A stretch of 64,000 bases of DNA from Hyphomicrobiales bacterium (GCA_900473175.1 UCKM01000012.1:1-64000); one strand, 5' to 3'; counted from the first letter of the stretch, positions 52,175 to 62,573 are shown. Translations and numbers: made by a program. Notes: generated from the sequence alone by a model not told the origin.

Positions 52175-52633
52175 ATGGCAATTGAAGATGACATTCGCAT
52201 TCTGGAGACGGTGGGGCTGTTCGAAACGTTTACGCGCGATCAGTTGCGTCTGCTTGCCTTTGGAACGGAACGGCTCATCCTGAGGGAAGGGCGCGAACTC
52301 TACCGCGAGGGTCAGTCTGCCGATTGCGCCTATGTCATTGATCGCGGCGAGATTTCGCTGTTTCGCGAAGGTCCTTCAGGCCGGTTGATCCTGAAGACCG
52401 TGGGTCCTGGCGCCGTCCTGGGTGAAATGGCGATCATTGCCCAGACGAAACGCCTCACCAGCGCCATGGCGGAGACAGAGACCGAGGTCATCCGGCTCAA
52501 TCGCTCGCTTTTTCGCCGCATACTGGAAGAATATCCCGAAATTGCCGCCGCACTGCATGACAAGATCGTCGCCGACCTCGATGAGATGATCAAGGCGATC
52601 GCCAGCTATGAGGGCCTGTTCGGCGAACGCTGA
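52175..52633 (+). CDS. Cyclic nucleotide-binding domain protein
   Basis: 152 residues consisting of one cNMP-binding beta-roll and helices. LREGRELYREGQSADCAYVIDRGEISLF and GPGAVLGEMAIIAQTKRLTSAMAETETEVIRL form the phosphate-binding cassette. The position that is usually Arg after the Ala-Ile-Ile-x turn is Lys-Arg here. No DNA-binding domain follows, unlike Crp. In Brucella the matching gene is annotated as a cAMP-dependent kinase regulatory-like subunit next to otpR. 38 nt after cenR; likely one operon. Confidence 0.88.
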   Translation: MAIEDDIRILETVGLFETFTRDQLRLLAFGTERLILREGRELYREGQSADCAYVIDRGEISLFREGPSGRLILKTVGPGAVLGEMAIIAQTKRLTSAMAETETEVIRLNRSLFRRILEEYPEIAAALHDKIVADLDEMIKAIASYEGLFGER

Positions 52634-52641
52634 GGTCTTGG

Positions 52642-53448
52642 CTAATCCAGGTTGAACCGTGCTATGACCGGCACATGGTCTGACGGGCGCTCCCATCCCC
52701 GCGCTTCGCGCAAGATGGTGATGTCGGTAAGGTCGTTTTCGAGATCTGGCGATCCCCAGATGTGATCGAGCCGTCTTCCGCGATCAGCGGCCGCCCAGTC
52801 GGCGGCGCGATAACTCCACCAGGTATAGATTTTCTCATGCGCCGGAATGTGGTGGCGCATCAGATCGCTCCAGCCGCCATTCTTGCGCAGGGCCTCAAGG
52901 CCCTCGGTCTCGATGGGCGTGTGGCTGACGACCTTGAGCAACTGCTTGTGCGACCAGACGTCAGTCTCGAGCGGCGCGATGTTCAGGTCTCCCACGAGCA
53001 GCGACGCATGGCCATCGCCGTAGACGGCATTCATCGCCTTCATCTCATCCAGAAAGCCGAGCTTATGCGCGAATTTCGGGTTGATCTCGGGATCCGGCTC
53101 ATCCCCACCCGCCGGCACATAGAAATTGTGAATGCGTAACCGTTTCGATCCGGCGGTAATGACTGTGCTGAGGTGGCGGCAATCGGCAATGTCGCAAAAA
53201 CCGACCCGCGCCGGTTCGCTCAAGGGGCGGCGTGATAGCGTCGCCACGCCGTGATAGCCCTTCTGGCCGCTTATCTCGATATGGCTGTATCCCGCCTGGT
53301 GAAAGGCTTCATGCGGGAAAAGGTCATCCGGACATTTCGTCTCCTGCAGGCACAGCACATCCGGCTGATAATCGCGAAGAAACTGCAGGACCAACGGCAG
53401 GCGAAGGCGCACCGAATTGATGTTCCAGGTGGCAACGGAAAAAGGCAT
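52642..53448 (-). CDS. xthA: Exodeoxyribonuclease III (AP endonuclease)
   Basis: 268 residues. FSVATWNINSVRLRLP with Asn, LCLQETKCPDDLFP with the metal-binding Glu, ISGQKGYHGVATLSR, GDLNIAP (catalytic Asp-x-Asn) and DHIWGSPD / SDHVPVIA (Asp-His pair) are all present. It acts in base excision repair at abasic sites and as a 3' exonuclease. Downstream of lolA on the same strand with a 95-nt gap. Confidence 0.96.
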   Translation of the reverse strand: MPFSVATWNINSVRLRLPLVLQFLRDYQPDVLCLQETKCPDDLFPHEAFHQAGYSHIEISGQKGYHGVATLSRRPLSEPARVGFCDIADCRHLSTVITAGSKRLRIHNFYVPAGGDEPDPEINPKFAHKLGFLDEMKAMNAVYGDGHASLLVGDLNIAPLETDVWSHKQLLKVVSHTPIETEGLEALRKNGGWSDLMRHHIPAHEKIYTWWSYRAADWAAADRGRRLDHIWGSPDLENDLTDITILREARGWERPSDHVPVIARFNLD

Positions 53449-53543
53449 GGAATCTCGCGGAGTGGACCAACTTGCAAACGCACGGCTGGTTCAACACACC
53501 GTGCGCGTTGCTCATGCCAAAAGATCAGGACAACCGCAACCGG

Positions 53544-54215
53544 CTACTTCTTCATGGCGATGCGGGTATAGTCAATTGCGAACATGTCGTTGGCGAAGCG
53601 GACACCGGTCCGCACGTTTGTGATCATGACCGTCGTATCGAGGCCCTGCGCATCTGTGATGGTCCACTGACGCAAATCGGAGGTTTTGGGATCAAACATC
53701 ATGCTGATCGTAGAATTGCCGAAGATCGACTTGTCACCAAGCACGATCGTCGTCATGTCCGGCTCTTGCTTGACCGACTTCACCTTGCCCCCGGAAAGAT
53801 CGATCTGATCGCTGAGCAGCAGCTTCAGCGGCGTCTTTGACAGGGGATAGAGGTCCCACGTGTCAAGCTTGCGATTGTTGATCACAACCGACTGCCCATC
53901 CGATATCACCCTGATTGGCGACGGCTTGTTGTAGTTGAAGCGTATCTTACCCGGGCGCTCGATATAGAACGTGCCCTCGGTTTGTTCGCCACGTGGCCCG
54001 AATTGAACGAAATCGCCCGTCAGCGTTTTGACACTGGAGAACTTGTTGGCGATTTCCTGCGCAGCGCTGACGCCGCCAGGGGCGGCCTGCGCCAACGCGG
54101 GTGTCGCAAGCGCAAGGCAGGCTCCAGCAACGACGCCCATGCCGACCATGGACGCAACCGCGGAGGCCCTGGCGAGTGCGCCAAGTGCATGAAACGGTTT
54201 GCTTGTATTGGTCAT
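53544..54215 (-). CDS. lolA: Outer-membrane lipoprotein carrier LolA
   Basis: 223 residues. A long signal peptide (about 1-43, ending LAQA) leads into a LolA beta-barrel: SSVKTLTGDFVQFGPRGEQTEGTFYIERPGKIRFNY, DGQSVVINNRKLDTWDLYPLSKTPLKLLL. It ferries lipoproteins through the periplasm. The ATG at 54215 has an AGGAGA RBS. Between ftsK and xthA, a conserved alphaproteobacterial neighbourhood. Confidence 0.92.
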   Translation of the reverse strand: MTNTSKPFHALGALARASAVASMVGMGVVAGACLALATPALAQAAPGGVSAAQEIANKFSSVKTLTGDFVQFGPRGEQTEGTFYIERPGKIRFNYNKPSPIRVISDGQSVVINNRKLDTWDLYPLSKTPLKLLLSDQIDLSGGKVKSVKQEPDMTTIVLGDKSIFGNSTISMMFDPKTSDLRQWTITDAQGLDTTVMITNVRTGVRFANDMFAIDYTRIAMKK

Positions 54216-54401
54216 GGTCGTGTCTCCTGTCGTCATGTCCCTGTATAGAAAGCCAGTTTGGCTGCACTATGGCTAAGTAACGGCGAGAAGCGTTTCTTGT
54301 TCCTGAAAGCCGTTACGTAACCGCCTTATTTCCAGTAAGTAATCATCCTCAGCTCACTATTCCACGACAGGCGTAAAATTGTGCCGTTACGGCACAGGAT
54401 A

Positions 54402-57050
54402 CTAGAACTCGTCATCCTGTGTCGGCACGAGAATGTCGCGCTTGCCGGCGTGATTGGCGGGGCCGACGAGGCCTTCCTGCTCCATGCGTTCGATGATCGA
54501 GGCGGCGCGGTTGTAGCCAATGCCAAGCCTACGCTGAATATAACTCGTCGAGGCCTTTTTGTCGCGCAGGACCACGGCCACGGCCTGATCGTACGGATCG
54601 TCGGAATCCTCGAGATTGGAGGTGCCGGACGGGCCACCGCCACCCTCGTCCTCGTCATCCTCTTCGGTAATCGAATCGAGATATTCAGGGACGCCCTGCA
54701 ATTTCAGATGCTGGACGATTTTCTCCACTTCGTCATCGCCGACAAAGGGTCCGTGCACACGCTGGATTCGTCCGCCGCCGGCCATGTAGAGCATGTCGCC
54801 CATGCCAAGTAGCTGTTCGCCGCCCTGCTCTCCGAGAATCGTGCGCGAATCGATCTTCGAGGTAACCTGGAAGGAAATGCGAGTCGGGAAATTCGCCTTG
54901 ATTGTGCCGGTGATGACATCGACCGAAGGACGTTGCGTCGCCATGATCACATGAATGCCGGCTGCACGCGCCATCTGTGCGAGGCGCTGCACTGCGCCTT
55001 CAATATCCTTGCCGGCAACCATCATCAGATCGGCCATTTCATCGATGATGACGACGATATAGGGCATTGGCTTCAGGTCGAGTTCTTCCGTTTCATAGAC
55101 GGCCTCACCTGTCGCCCGGTCGAAGCCAGTCTGCACGGTGCGGGCAATGCGCTCGCCCTTCTTGGTCGCCTGTTCGACACGCTGGTTGAAGCCGTCGATA
55201 TTGCGCACACCGACCTTCGACATCTTGCGGTAGCGATCCTCCATCTCCTTGACCGTCCACTTCAATGCGACGACGGCTTTTTTCGGATCGGTGACGACAG
55301 GCGTCAATAGATGCGGGATGCCATCATAGATCGACAATTCCAGCATCTTCGGGTCGATCATGATCAGGCGGCACTGCTCCGGCGTCATGCGATAGAGCAG
55401 CGACAGGATCATGGTGTTGATGGCGACCGATTTGCCCGAGCCTGTGGTACCCGCCACCAGAAGGTGCGGCATCTTCGCAAGATCTGCGATAACCGCCTCA
55501 CCATTGATTGTCTTGCCAAGGGCGAGAGCAAGCTTGGTCTTGGTCTGCTCGAAGTCGCGGCTCGCGAGGAGTTCGCGCAGATACACCATCTCGCGCGTCT
55601 GGTTCGGCAATTCGATACCTATGGCGTTGCGTCCGGGCACGACAGCGACGCGCGCGGCAATAGCGCTCATCGAGCGGGCAATATCGTCGGCGAGCGTGAT
55701 AACGCGAGAAGATTTGATGCCGGGTGCGGGCTCGAGCTCATAGAGCGTGACGACCGGACCCGGGCGAACGTGGATGATCTCGCCGCGCACGCCGAAATCT
55801 TCAAGCACGCCTTCCAGCAGCCGCGCATTCTGCTCCAGCGCCTCCTTCGAAAGACTTGGATTGCGCACCACATTCTTTGGTTCGCTCAGGAAATGCAGCG
55901 ACGGCATCTCGAATTCATCGGACTTGATCAGCGATGTCTGCGCCTCACGCTGCACCCGCGCTCCGGCTCTGGGCGCTGGTGCAGGCGTATCGATACGCGC
56001 CGCCGTCGGGCGTCCAGCCGGGATGCCCCCGGGTCGATTGGGCGTCTGCTGCGGCGCCCAATCATCGATGTCGTCATCCTCATCGCTGAACGCGACAGGA
56101 TCGAATCGCGCCGGCCGGGCGCCGAATCCGTCATTGCCGATGTCGATGGACGGCGCCTCGATGCGTGGGGTGCCATCGTCAAAACCGGGTTCGCGCCGGA
56201 CGCCCTGAGCATTCTTTCGGCTGGAGCTCGGAACACTATCGAGATAGTCGTCATGTCCCCGGCTTTTGCCGATGGCACGAGCACTGCCATGGAGGCCCGA
56301 TCCTTGGCCGAAGATGCGCCGAAAGAGCGCCCGCATGCTCAGGAACCAATGGGTCAGTGCACCAAGCGCCAGAAGTCCACTGCCTTCGCGGTCGTCCTCG
56401 TCATCCTCATTGTCCTCATCATCGTCCTCTTCCGCCACGTGCCTTGCCGCTTTCTTGGCGACCGCGGGCTCAAGATCGCGATAGGTAATGCCGCTTGCAA
56501 AGCCGAAGATCCACAGTGTCGGCAGTGCGAGCACCGCAACGAGGATCATCGCAAGGCCACCGCGCGGGAATGTGCCGATGAAGATTGCCGGAATTTTGAG
56601 CACCATGTCACCGAATACACCGCCAAGCCCGATCGGCATCGGCCAACTCGATGGAATCGCGAAACAACCAGCCATGGCCGCGGCCAGGAGGGATGCACAA
56701 AACCAGGCAAACGCGCGCCTTGGCATGCGATCGACACGCCGGCCGGTGACCATGAATCCGCCCCAGAAGAGCGCCGGCATCAAGGCGACGACCATGGAAA
56801 GTCCGAAAAACTGCATGCCGAAGTCTGCGAAAACCGCGCCCGGGTAACCGAGCGCATTTTGTACAGGGTTCGACGTCGCGTGGCTGAAGCTCGGGTCGAG
56901 CACGTTCCACGTCGCCAGACTTCCGATCGCAAAGGCAACGAGGCAGAACAGCGCCAATCCCCACAGCATGAGAATTTGCTTGCGGAAAATGGTTGTCAGA
57001 CCGTGCCGCTCGTCGTCGATGGCATAAGAGGCCGAATATCCTTGACGCAT
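54402..57050 (-). CDS. ftsK: DNA translocase FtsK
   Basis: 882 residues. Four or five transmembrane helices fill the first 200 residues. An acidic linker ([14 protein letters not shown]) and a proline-rich region follow to about 400. The RecA-like motor shows GTTGSGKS (Walker A), [12 protein letters not shown] (Walker B) and [12 protein letters not shown]. The C-terminal gamma winged helix ([29 protein letters not shown]) reads KOPS polarity. It clears chromosome dimers at the septum. The ATG at 57050 is chosen by its RBS and family-like start; the frame runs to 57113. A CtrA-type box lies upstream. Confidence 0.95.
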   Translation of the reverse strand: MRQGYSASYAIDDERHGLTTIFRKQILMLWGLALFCLVAFAIGSLATWNVLDPSFSHATSNPVQNALGYPGAVFADFGMQFFGLSMVVALMPALFWGGFMVTGRRVDRMPRRAFAWFCASLLAAAMAGCFAIPSSWPMPIGLGGVFGDMVLKIPAIFIGTFPRGGLAMILVAVLALPTLWIFGFASGITYRDLEPAVAKKAARHVAEEDDDEDNEDDEDDREGSGLLALGALTHWFLSMRALFRRIFGQGSGLHGSARAIGKSRGHDDYLDSVPSSSRKNAQGVRREPGFDDGTPRIEAPSIDIGNDGFGARPARFDPVAFSDEDDDIDDWAPQQTPNRPGGIPAGRPTAARIDTPAPAPRAGARVQREAQTSLIKSDEFEMPSLHFLSEPKNVVRNPSLSKEALEQNARLLEGVLEDFGVRGEIIHVRPGPVVTLYELEPAPGIKSSRVITLADDIARSMSAIAARVAVVPGRNAIGIELPNQTREMVYLRELLASRDFEQTKTKLALALGKTINGEAVIADLAKMPHLLVAGTTGSGKSVAINTMILSLLYRMTPEQCRLIMIDPKMLELSIYDGIPHLLTPVVTDPKKAVVALKWTVKEMEDRYRKMSKVGVRNIDGFNQRVEQATKKGERIARTVQTGFDRATGEAVYETEELDLKPMPYIVVIIDEMADLMMVAGKDIEGAVQRLAQMARAAGIHVIMATQRPSVDVITGTIKANFPTRISFQVTSKIDSRTILGEQGGEQLLGMGDMLYMAGGGRIQRVHGPFVGDDEVEKIVQHLKLQGVPEYLDSITEEDDEDEGGGGPSGTSNLEDSDDPYDQAVAVVLRDKKASTSYIQRRLGIGYNRAASIIERMEQEGLVGPANHAGKRDILVPTQDDEF

Positions 57051-57129
57051 GAAAGCTTGCCCCACGTGAACGCATGCCCAGCGGCTGTGGCCAGCCGCAG
57101 ATTTGATTCTCACGTTAAGATGCGGATGG

Positions 57130-57145
57130 TTAAGGGGGCATTAAC
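57130..57145 (-). promoter_or_regulatory. CtrA box upstream of ftsK
   Basis: TTAA-GGGGGCA-TTAAC matches the full CtrA consensus TTAA-N7-TTAAC. A further TTAA at 57115-57118 and a GATTC (GANTC, CcrM methylation site) at 57105-57109 lie between it and the ftsK start at 57050. Both kinds of site mark cell-cycle-controlled promoters in alphaproteobacteria. Confidence 0.6.
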
Positions 57146-57204
57146 CATGGGAACGGACAGGTACGAAATCGCAACTGTGAAGTCGGCGGGCAGTGCCGGG
57201 ATGA

Positions 57205-57240
57205 ATAAAAGGCGGGCCCGGAATTCCCGGACCCGCCTCG
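57205..57240 (-). terminator. Intrinsic terminator of glnK-amtB
   Basis: Read on the minus strand, AGGCGGGTCCGG-gaat-CCGGGCCCGCCT forms a strong hairpin followed by TTTTATTC, 41 nt after the amtB stop. A smaller hairpin (AACGGCGG/CCGCCGTC, 57255-57275) lies between. Confidence 0.85.
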
Positions 57241-57280
57241 ATTTGTTTCGGAAACGGCGGCAAACCGCCGTCGCTCACTA

Positions 57281-58714
57281 TCAGCTATGGTAAGCTGCTT
57301 CGCCATGCGAGGTGAGGTCGAGACCTTCACGCTCGGCTTCTGGCGACGCACGCAGGCCGATGATCAGATCGACGATCTTGTAAAGGATCGCGCTGCCGAT
57401 ACCTGACCATAGGAGCGTGACAATCACGCCCTTGAACTGCGCCCAGAGCTGGACTGTCGTGCCGGCATAGGTCGCGGCGAAGTCGGCTGTCGAGTAATCG
57501 ACGATACCAGCGCCACCGAGGGCAGGATTGACCAGAATACCCGTGCCAAGAGCACCGATGACGCCGCCAACGCAATGGATGCCAAAGACGTCCAGGCTGT
57601 CATCATAGTCGAACTTGTTCTTCACCACCGCGACGAAGAAGTAGCAGACGAACGTAACGACCGCGCCGAGGACGATCGCGCCCATTGGACCGATGAAGCC
57701 GGCGGCAGGGGTAACCGCAACGAGACCAGCAACGGCGCCTGAAGCACCACCGAGCATTGAAGCTTTGCCGCGCAGGAAGCCTTCAAGGATAATCCACATG
57801 ACGGCTGCGGCCGCGGTTGCCACGAAGGTGTTGATCATTGCAAGACCGGCATAGGCATTGGCTTCGAGGTTCGAACCAGCATTGAAGCCGAACCAGCCGA
57901 CCCAGAGCAGCGAGGCGCCGATCATGGTCATCGTCATGGAGTGCGGAGCCATGATGTCCCGCTTGTAACCGACACGCTTGCCGATCATCAGGGCGCCGAC
58001 AAAACCGGCAATACCGGCATTGATGTGGACGACCGTGCCGCCGGCAAAGTCAATCGCGCCAAAGCCAAAGATGAGGCCGGACGGATCGGAGTAGGCGCTC
58101 GGACCGCCCCAGAACCAGACCATGTGTGCGATCGGGAAGTAGACGAACGTAACCCAGAGAATGACGAACAGGATGACTGCAGAGAACTTGACGCGTTCGG
58201 CGAAGGCGCCGACGATCAGCGCCGGCGTGATGCAGGCGAAGGTCATCTGGAAGCAGACATAGACCAGTTCAGGAATAGCCACACCCTTCGAGAAGGTCTC
58301 TGACATCGTTGTCACGTCGACGCCGTGCAGAAACGCCTTGGAAAGCCCGCCGACGAACACGTTGCCGGGCGTGAAGGCCAGGCTGTAGCCGTAGAACACC
58401 CAGATCAGCATAACCACTGCCGTGATCGTGAAAACCTGCATGAGCACTGAAAGCATGTTCTTGGACCGTACGAGACCGCCATAGAAAAGCGCAAGGCCGG
58501 GGATCGTCATCAAGAGAACGAGGACGGTCGAGATCATCATCCAGGTGGTGTCACCCTTGTTGACCGTAAATGCGGGCGCCGCAGCGGCAGCCGCATCCGC
58601 TGCGGCTGGCGCGGCTTCCTGAGCGAACGCGGCCAGCGAGCCGAATGCGGTCAGCACCAGCGAACCCAGAAGGGTGCTGCGCGCCGCAGATATGTAACTT
58701 GTCGGAATTTTCAT
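57281..58714 (-). CDS. amtB: Ammonium transporter AmtB
   Basis: 477 residues. A signal peptide (about 1-32) and an Ala-rich linker precede 11 transmembrane helices. GDTTWMMISTVLVLLMTIPGLALFYGGLVRSKN, FAGGTVVHINAGIAGFVGAL with the first pore His, and FGIHCVGGVIGALGTGI with the second are typical. It conducts ammonium into the cell and is gated by GlnK. The ATG at 58714 has an AAGGAGA RBS; glnK lies 26 nt upstream. Confidence 0.97.
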   Translation of the reverse strand: MKIPTSYISAARSTLLGSLVLTAFGSLAAFAQEAAPAAADAAAAAAPAFTVNKGDTTWMMISTVLVLLMTIPGLALFYGGLVRSKNMLSVLMQVFTITAVVMLIWVFYGYSLAFTPGNVFVGGLSKAFLHGVDVTTMSETFSKGVAIPELVYVCFQMTFACITPALIVGAFAERVKFSAVILFVILWVTFVYFPIAHMVWFWGGPSAYSDPSGLIFGFGAIDFAGGTVVHINAGIAGFVGALMIGKRVGYKRDIMAPHSMTMTMIGASLLWVGWFGFNAGSNLEANAYAGLAMINTFVATAAAAVMWIILEGFLRGKASMLGGASGAVAGLVAVTPAAGFIGPMGAIVLGAVVTFVCYFFVAVVKNKFDYDDSLDVFGIHCVGGVIGALGTGILVNPALGGAGIVDYSTADFAATYAGTTVQLWAQFKGVIVTLLWSGIGSAILYKIVDLIIGLRASPEAEREGLDLTSHGEAAYHS

Positions 58715-58740
58715 TATTGTCTCCTTGAACCCCAAATAAT

Positions 58741-59079
<339 letters not shown>

Positions 59080-59195
59080 TCACTATACCCCTGCGCTAGC
59101 GCGGTACCCGTCAGGTGGTATTACCCGACAAGCAGCAACCCGCGTTGAACCCATCTCCTAAAGCCGCGTGGCCATTGGTGACTGGTCAGGAGTAT

Positions 59196-59211
59196 TCAAG
59201 TTCCGTGCCAA
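59196..59211 (-). promoter_or_regulatory. Sigma-54 promoter candidate for glnK-amtB
   Basis: On the minus strand TTGGCACGGAACTTGA matches the -24/-12 consensus TGGCAC-N5-TTGC at all but the final base (A in place of C). Its position, about 117 nt ahead of the glnK ATG, and the nitrogen role of the operon support it. No clear NtrC site was recognised. Confidence 0.5.
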
Positions 59212-59332
59212 ACTCGAAACTTGAAACTAACACATTGATAATAAAGGTGTATTTTTATTCGGTGATGACAAAGCAATCGATTATGCGGCAGCATGCCTAA
59301 AAATTATGCAAATGTAAGTGAAAGGTTAGATC

Positions 59333-60202
59333 TCACTCCTGCGGATGCACACGAATTAGGCCCTCTTGCGCCGTAGAGGCAATAAGAGTGCCGTCGCGGC
59401 TGTAGAGCGCGCCTCGGGTAAACCCGCGGGCGCCAGAGCTGCTGGGACTGTCTGCGGTGTAAAGCATCCAGTCATCAAAACTGCATGGGCGATGAAACCA
59501 CATGGCATGATCAAGGCTTGCCACCTGCAGGTCACGGTCGAAGATCGAGCGGCCATGAGCATAGAGCGACGTATCGAGCAAGGTCATGTCTGAAAGATAG
59601 GCAAGTACGGCCGCCTGCACAGCCCGGTCGGCAGGCACCGGTCCCGTGGTCTTGATCCAGACATTCTGCTCCGGCGCCAATTTCTCCCTGGAGAAGTAAT
59701 GGGTCAGTGACAGCGGCTTCAGCTCGATCGGCCGCTCCTGCTCCCAATACCGCCTGATATTCGCGGGCGCGTTTTGCAGGTACTGCTCTTTCAGGTCCTT
59801 GTCGCTGATGAGCTGTTCCGGCGCGGTGATATCAAGTGGCCGCGGCTTTTGATGCTCGAGACCGGACTCTTCGATCTGGAAGGAGGCTTCAAGCGAAAAG
59901 ATCGCATGACCATGCTGGATTGCGACCACGCGCCGTGTGGTGAAACTCGAGCCATCCCGAATGCGGTCCACCTCATAGATGATAGGAACCTTGGGATCGC
60001 CGGCGCGCATGAAATAGCCATGCAAGGAGTGCACGTGCCGCGATGGATCAACGGTTCGCTGGCCGGCGACCAGAGCCTGGCCGATCACCTGTCCGCCAAA
60101 GACGCGCTGCCAGCCGACTTGCGGGCTGCGACCTCGAAACAGGTTGTGTTCGAGCGTCTCAAGATCGAGTATGGACAAAAGCTCTTTCATGGCGTTGGAC
60201 AT
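59333..60202 (-). CDS. tesB: Acyl-CoA thioesterase II
   Basis: 289 residues, a double-hotdog thioesterase. RVFGGQVIGQALVAGQRTV, HSLHGYFMRAGDPKVPIIYEVDRIRDGSSFTTRRVVAIQ and the second half with DHAMWFHRPCSFDDWMLY are TesB marks; the catalytic Asp-Thr-Gln triad positions look intact. It hydrolyses medium/long acyl-CoAs. The ATG at 60202 has a GGGAGGTG RBS. Divergent from the UbiH-family gene with a 92-nt spacer. Confidence 0.94.
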   Translation of the reverse strand: MSNAMKELLSILDLETLEHNLFRGRSPQVGWQRVFGGQVIGQALVAGQRTVDPSRHVHSLHGYFMRAGDPKVPIIYEVDRIRDGSSFTTRRVVAIQHGHAIFSLEASFQIEESGLEHQKPRPLDITAPEQLISDKDLKEQYLQNAPANIRRYWEQERPIELKPLSLTHYFSREKLAPEQNVWIKTTGPVPADRAVQAAVLAYLSDMTLLDTSLYAHGRSIFDRDLQVASLDHAMWFHRPCSFDDWMLYTADSPSSSGARGFTRGALYSRDGTLIASTAQEGLIRVHPQE

Positions 60203-60294
60203 GACAGGCACCTCCCGTTGGCGCGTTTTTCCACGCTTGCAACAGGAACGGGCCGACAAGTCAAGCGTTGCATAGCGGGTACAAGGAGACAGCC

Positions 60295-61554
60295 ATGGTT
60301 GAACCTCGAAGCACGGATGTCGTCATCGCCGGCGCGGGCTATGTCGGCCTCGCGACCGCAGTGGCGCTCAAGGCATCGGCCCCGCACCTCAGCGTCACCG
60401 TCATCGATGCTGCGCCCACGGGTGTCTGGCGCAACGATACGCGCGCGTCGGCGATAGCCGCGGCCGCAAGCCGTATGCTCGACAGGCTCGGCTGCTGGGA
60501 TTCGATTCTTCCGGAAGCCCAGCCGATCAATGAAATGATCGTCACCGATTCACGCACCTCCGATCCCGTCCGTCCAGTGTTCCTGACATTCAACGGAGAA
60601 ATAGAGCCGGGTGAACCTTTCGCGCATATGGTGGAGAACCGCATCCTCAATGCCTCGCTGCGCGCGAAGGCGGATGCGCTCGGCGTCACGTTCATCGAAG
60701 GCGCGCCTGTCGATGGTTTCGAGCACGGCGAGGCGCATCTCATCGTGAACTACGCGGACGGCAAGAGCCTCGCCACCCGTCTGTTGATCGCCGCCGATGG
60801 TGTGAAGTCGCGCCTGCGCGACATGGCGGGCATAAAGACGGTAAACTGGGAATACGGGCAATCGGGTATCGTATGCACCGTGGCGCACGAGCGGCCGCAC
60901 CATGGCCGCGCCGAGGAGCATTTCCTGCCCGCCGGTCCCTTTGCGATCCTGCCACTCACGGGCAATCGGTCTTCGCTGGTGTGGACCGAGCGAACCGCCG
61001 ATGCCGAACGATTGATCAACGAGGATGATTTCCTGTTCGATGCCGAACTTGAACAGCGTTTCGGCCTGAAGCTTGGCGAACTGCGCGTCGAAGGCGCCCG
61101 CAAGTCATTCCCGCTGGGGCTGACGCTCGCGCGCGACTTCGTCAAGCCGCGCTTTGCGCTGGCAGGCGATGCGGCGCATGGCATTCATCCGATCGCCGGC
61201 CAAGGTCTCAACCTGGGCTTCAAGGACGCGGCAGCCCTGGCGGAGACAATTGTCGATGCAGATCGCCTCGGCCTCGACATCGGATCAATCGCCGTGCTCG
61301 AACGCTATCAGACGTGGCGCCGTTTCGACACGGTGCAAATGGGCGTGACCACCGATGTCCTGAACCGCCTGTTCTCAAATGACAGCGTGCCGGTGCGCGC
61401 CTTGCGTGATTTTGGCCTCGGCCTTGTTGAACGGATGCCGCGGCTCAAGGGATTCTTCATCCGCCAGGCCGCGGGACTATCAACCACAGCCAAAATTGCT
61501 GCAGGGCCAGCCGATCTAGGTCGCGGATTAAACTATAGCGGCCTGGGGTATTGA
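60295..61554 (+). CDS. UbiH/UbiF/Coq6-type FAD hydroxylase
   Basis: 419 residues. The FAD-binding GAGYVGLATAVALK (about 13-26), RASAIAAAASRMLDRLG with the conserved Arg, ADGVKSRLRD and GDAAHGIHPIAGQGLNLGFKD (about 295-315) define the ubiquinone-ring hydroxylase family. The exact ring position cannot be told from sequence. AAGGAGA RBS before the ATG at 60295. The 3' end overlaps the aldo-keto reductase 3' end on the other strand by 22 nt. Confidence 0.93.
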   Translation: MVEPRSTDVVIAGAGYVGLATAVALKASAPHLSVTVIDAAPTGVWRNDTRASAIAAAASRMLDRLGCWDSILPEAQPINEMIVTDSRTSDPVRPVFLTFNGEIEPGEPFAHMVENRILNASLRAKADALGVTFIEGAPVDGFEHGEAHLIVNYADGKSLATRLLIAADGVKSRLRDMAGIKTVNWEYGQSGIVCTVAHERPHHGRAEEHFLPAGPFAILPLTGNRSSLVWTERTADAERLINEDDFLFDAELEQRFGLKLGELRVEGARKSFPLGLTLARDFVKPRFALAGDAAHGIHPIAGQGLNLGFKDAAALAETIVDADRLGLDIGSIAVLERYQTWRRFDTVQMGVTTDVLNRLFSNDSVPVRALRDFGLGLVERMPRLKGFFIRQAAGLSTTAKIAAGPADLGRGLNYSGLGY

Positions 61555-62573
61555 CGGTGTATCGCCTCGATCTCGCTGAGGATCTGCGGCGACAGTCCGA
61601 CATTAGCCGCACCTATATCCGTTCTCAGCTGATCCATCGTGGTCGCACCAATGATCACCGAGGTCATGAATGGCCGCGTCAATGCAAAGGCGATGGCGAG
61701 TTGCGCCACATCGAGATCATACTTCCTGGCAAGGTCGATATAGGATCTCACCGCCGGCGCTGAATGGTCGTTGTTGCGCCAAAGGCCACCCGGCTGGATC
61801 GCGCCGCGCGTGCCTGCAGGCACTTTGCCGCCAAGATACTTGCCGGTGATCACACCCGAGGCCAGCGACGAATAGGCCAGCAGCCCGACATCCTCGTGAT
61901 GGCTGAGTTCGGCAAGGTCGAGATCGAATACGCGCTGTAGTAGACTGTATTCGTTCTGCACCGAGGCCACACGCGGCAAATCATGTTGGTCGGCAAGCTT
62001 CAGCCATTGGCCGATGCCCCACGCTGTCTCATTGGATAGGCCGATATGGCGGATCTTGCCCTCCCTGACCATGTCGCCAAGGCCTTGAAGCGCATCCTCG
62101 ATCTGGACCGGGACCTGATGCTTGTCCTGATTGTGCGGCGCATATGTCCAACCTGATCCGAAATGGTAGTGGCCGCGCGTGGCATAGTGAACCTGATAAA
62201 GATCGATATAGTCGGTCTGCAGCCGCTTCAGGCTCCCTTCGACCGCCTCGCGCACCGACCGCCTGCTCGGGCGCGATCCATCTCGAATCCAGCTGTTGCC
62301 ACCGCCGGAGACTTTGGTCGCGAGGATGAACCGGTCGCGTTTGCCGGATTTCTTGAACCAGGTGCCTATGTAGTTCTCGGTCTTGCCGTAGGTCTCGGCG
62401 CTTGCCGGAATGGCATAGACTTCCGCCGTGTCCATGAAATTGATGCCGCTATCCAGCGCATAGTCTATCTGCCGGTGTGCATCCTCTTCTGTGTTCTGCA
62501 CACCCCAGGTCATGGTGCCGAGGCAAATTTCCGTGACGTCGATATCGGTACGGCCAAGCTTCTTGAGTTTCAC
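61533..62573 (-). CDS. Aldo/keto reductase
   Basis: 346 residues. A TIM-barrel NADPH oxidoreductase of the Tas/YajO type: LKKLGRTDIDVTEICLGTMTWG, SGINFMDTAEVY with the catalytic Asp and Tyr, RFILATKVSG with the Lys, YQVHYATRGHYHFGSGW with the His. Physiological substrate unknown. The start is most likely the GTG at 62573, which gives the standard family opening; the frame extends to 62669 but upstream residues look random. RBS is poor. Confidence 0.9.
   Translation of the reverse strand: MKLKKLGRTDIDVTEICLGTMTWGVQNTEEDAHRQIDYALDSGINFMDTAEVYAIPASAETYGKTENYIGTWFKKSGKRDRFILATKVSGGGNSWIRDGSRPSRRSVREAVEGSLKRLQTDYIDLYQVHYATRGHYHFGSGWTYAPHNQDKHQVPVQIEDALQGLGDMVREGKIRHIGLSNETAWGIGQWLKLADQHDLPRVASVQNEYSLLQRVFDLDLAELSHHEDVGLLAYSSLASGVITGKYLGGKVPAGTRGAIQPGGLWRNNDHSAPAVRSYIDLARKYDLDVAQLAIAFALTRPFMTSVIIGATTMDQLRTDIGAANVGLSPQILSEIEAIHRQYPRPL

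Noticed and set aside
55311-57293. 660-codon plus-strand ORF opposite ftsK
   Set aside because: Antisense shadow of ftsK and its promoter; no domain pattern.
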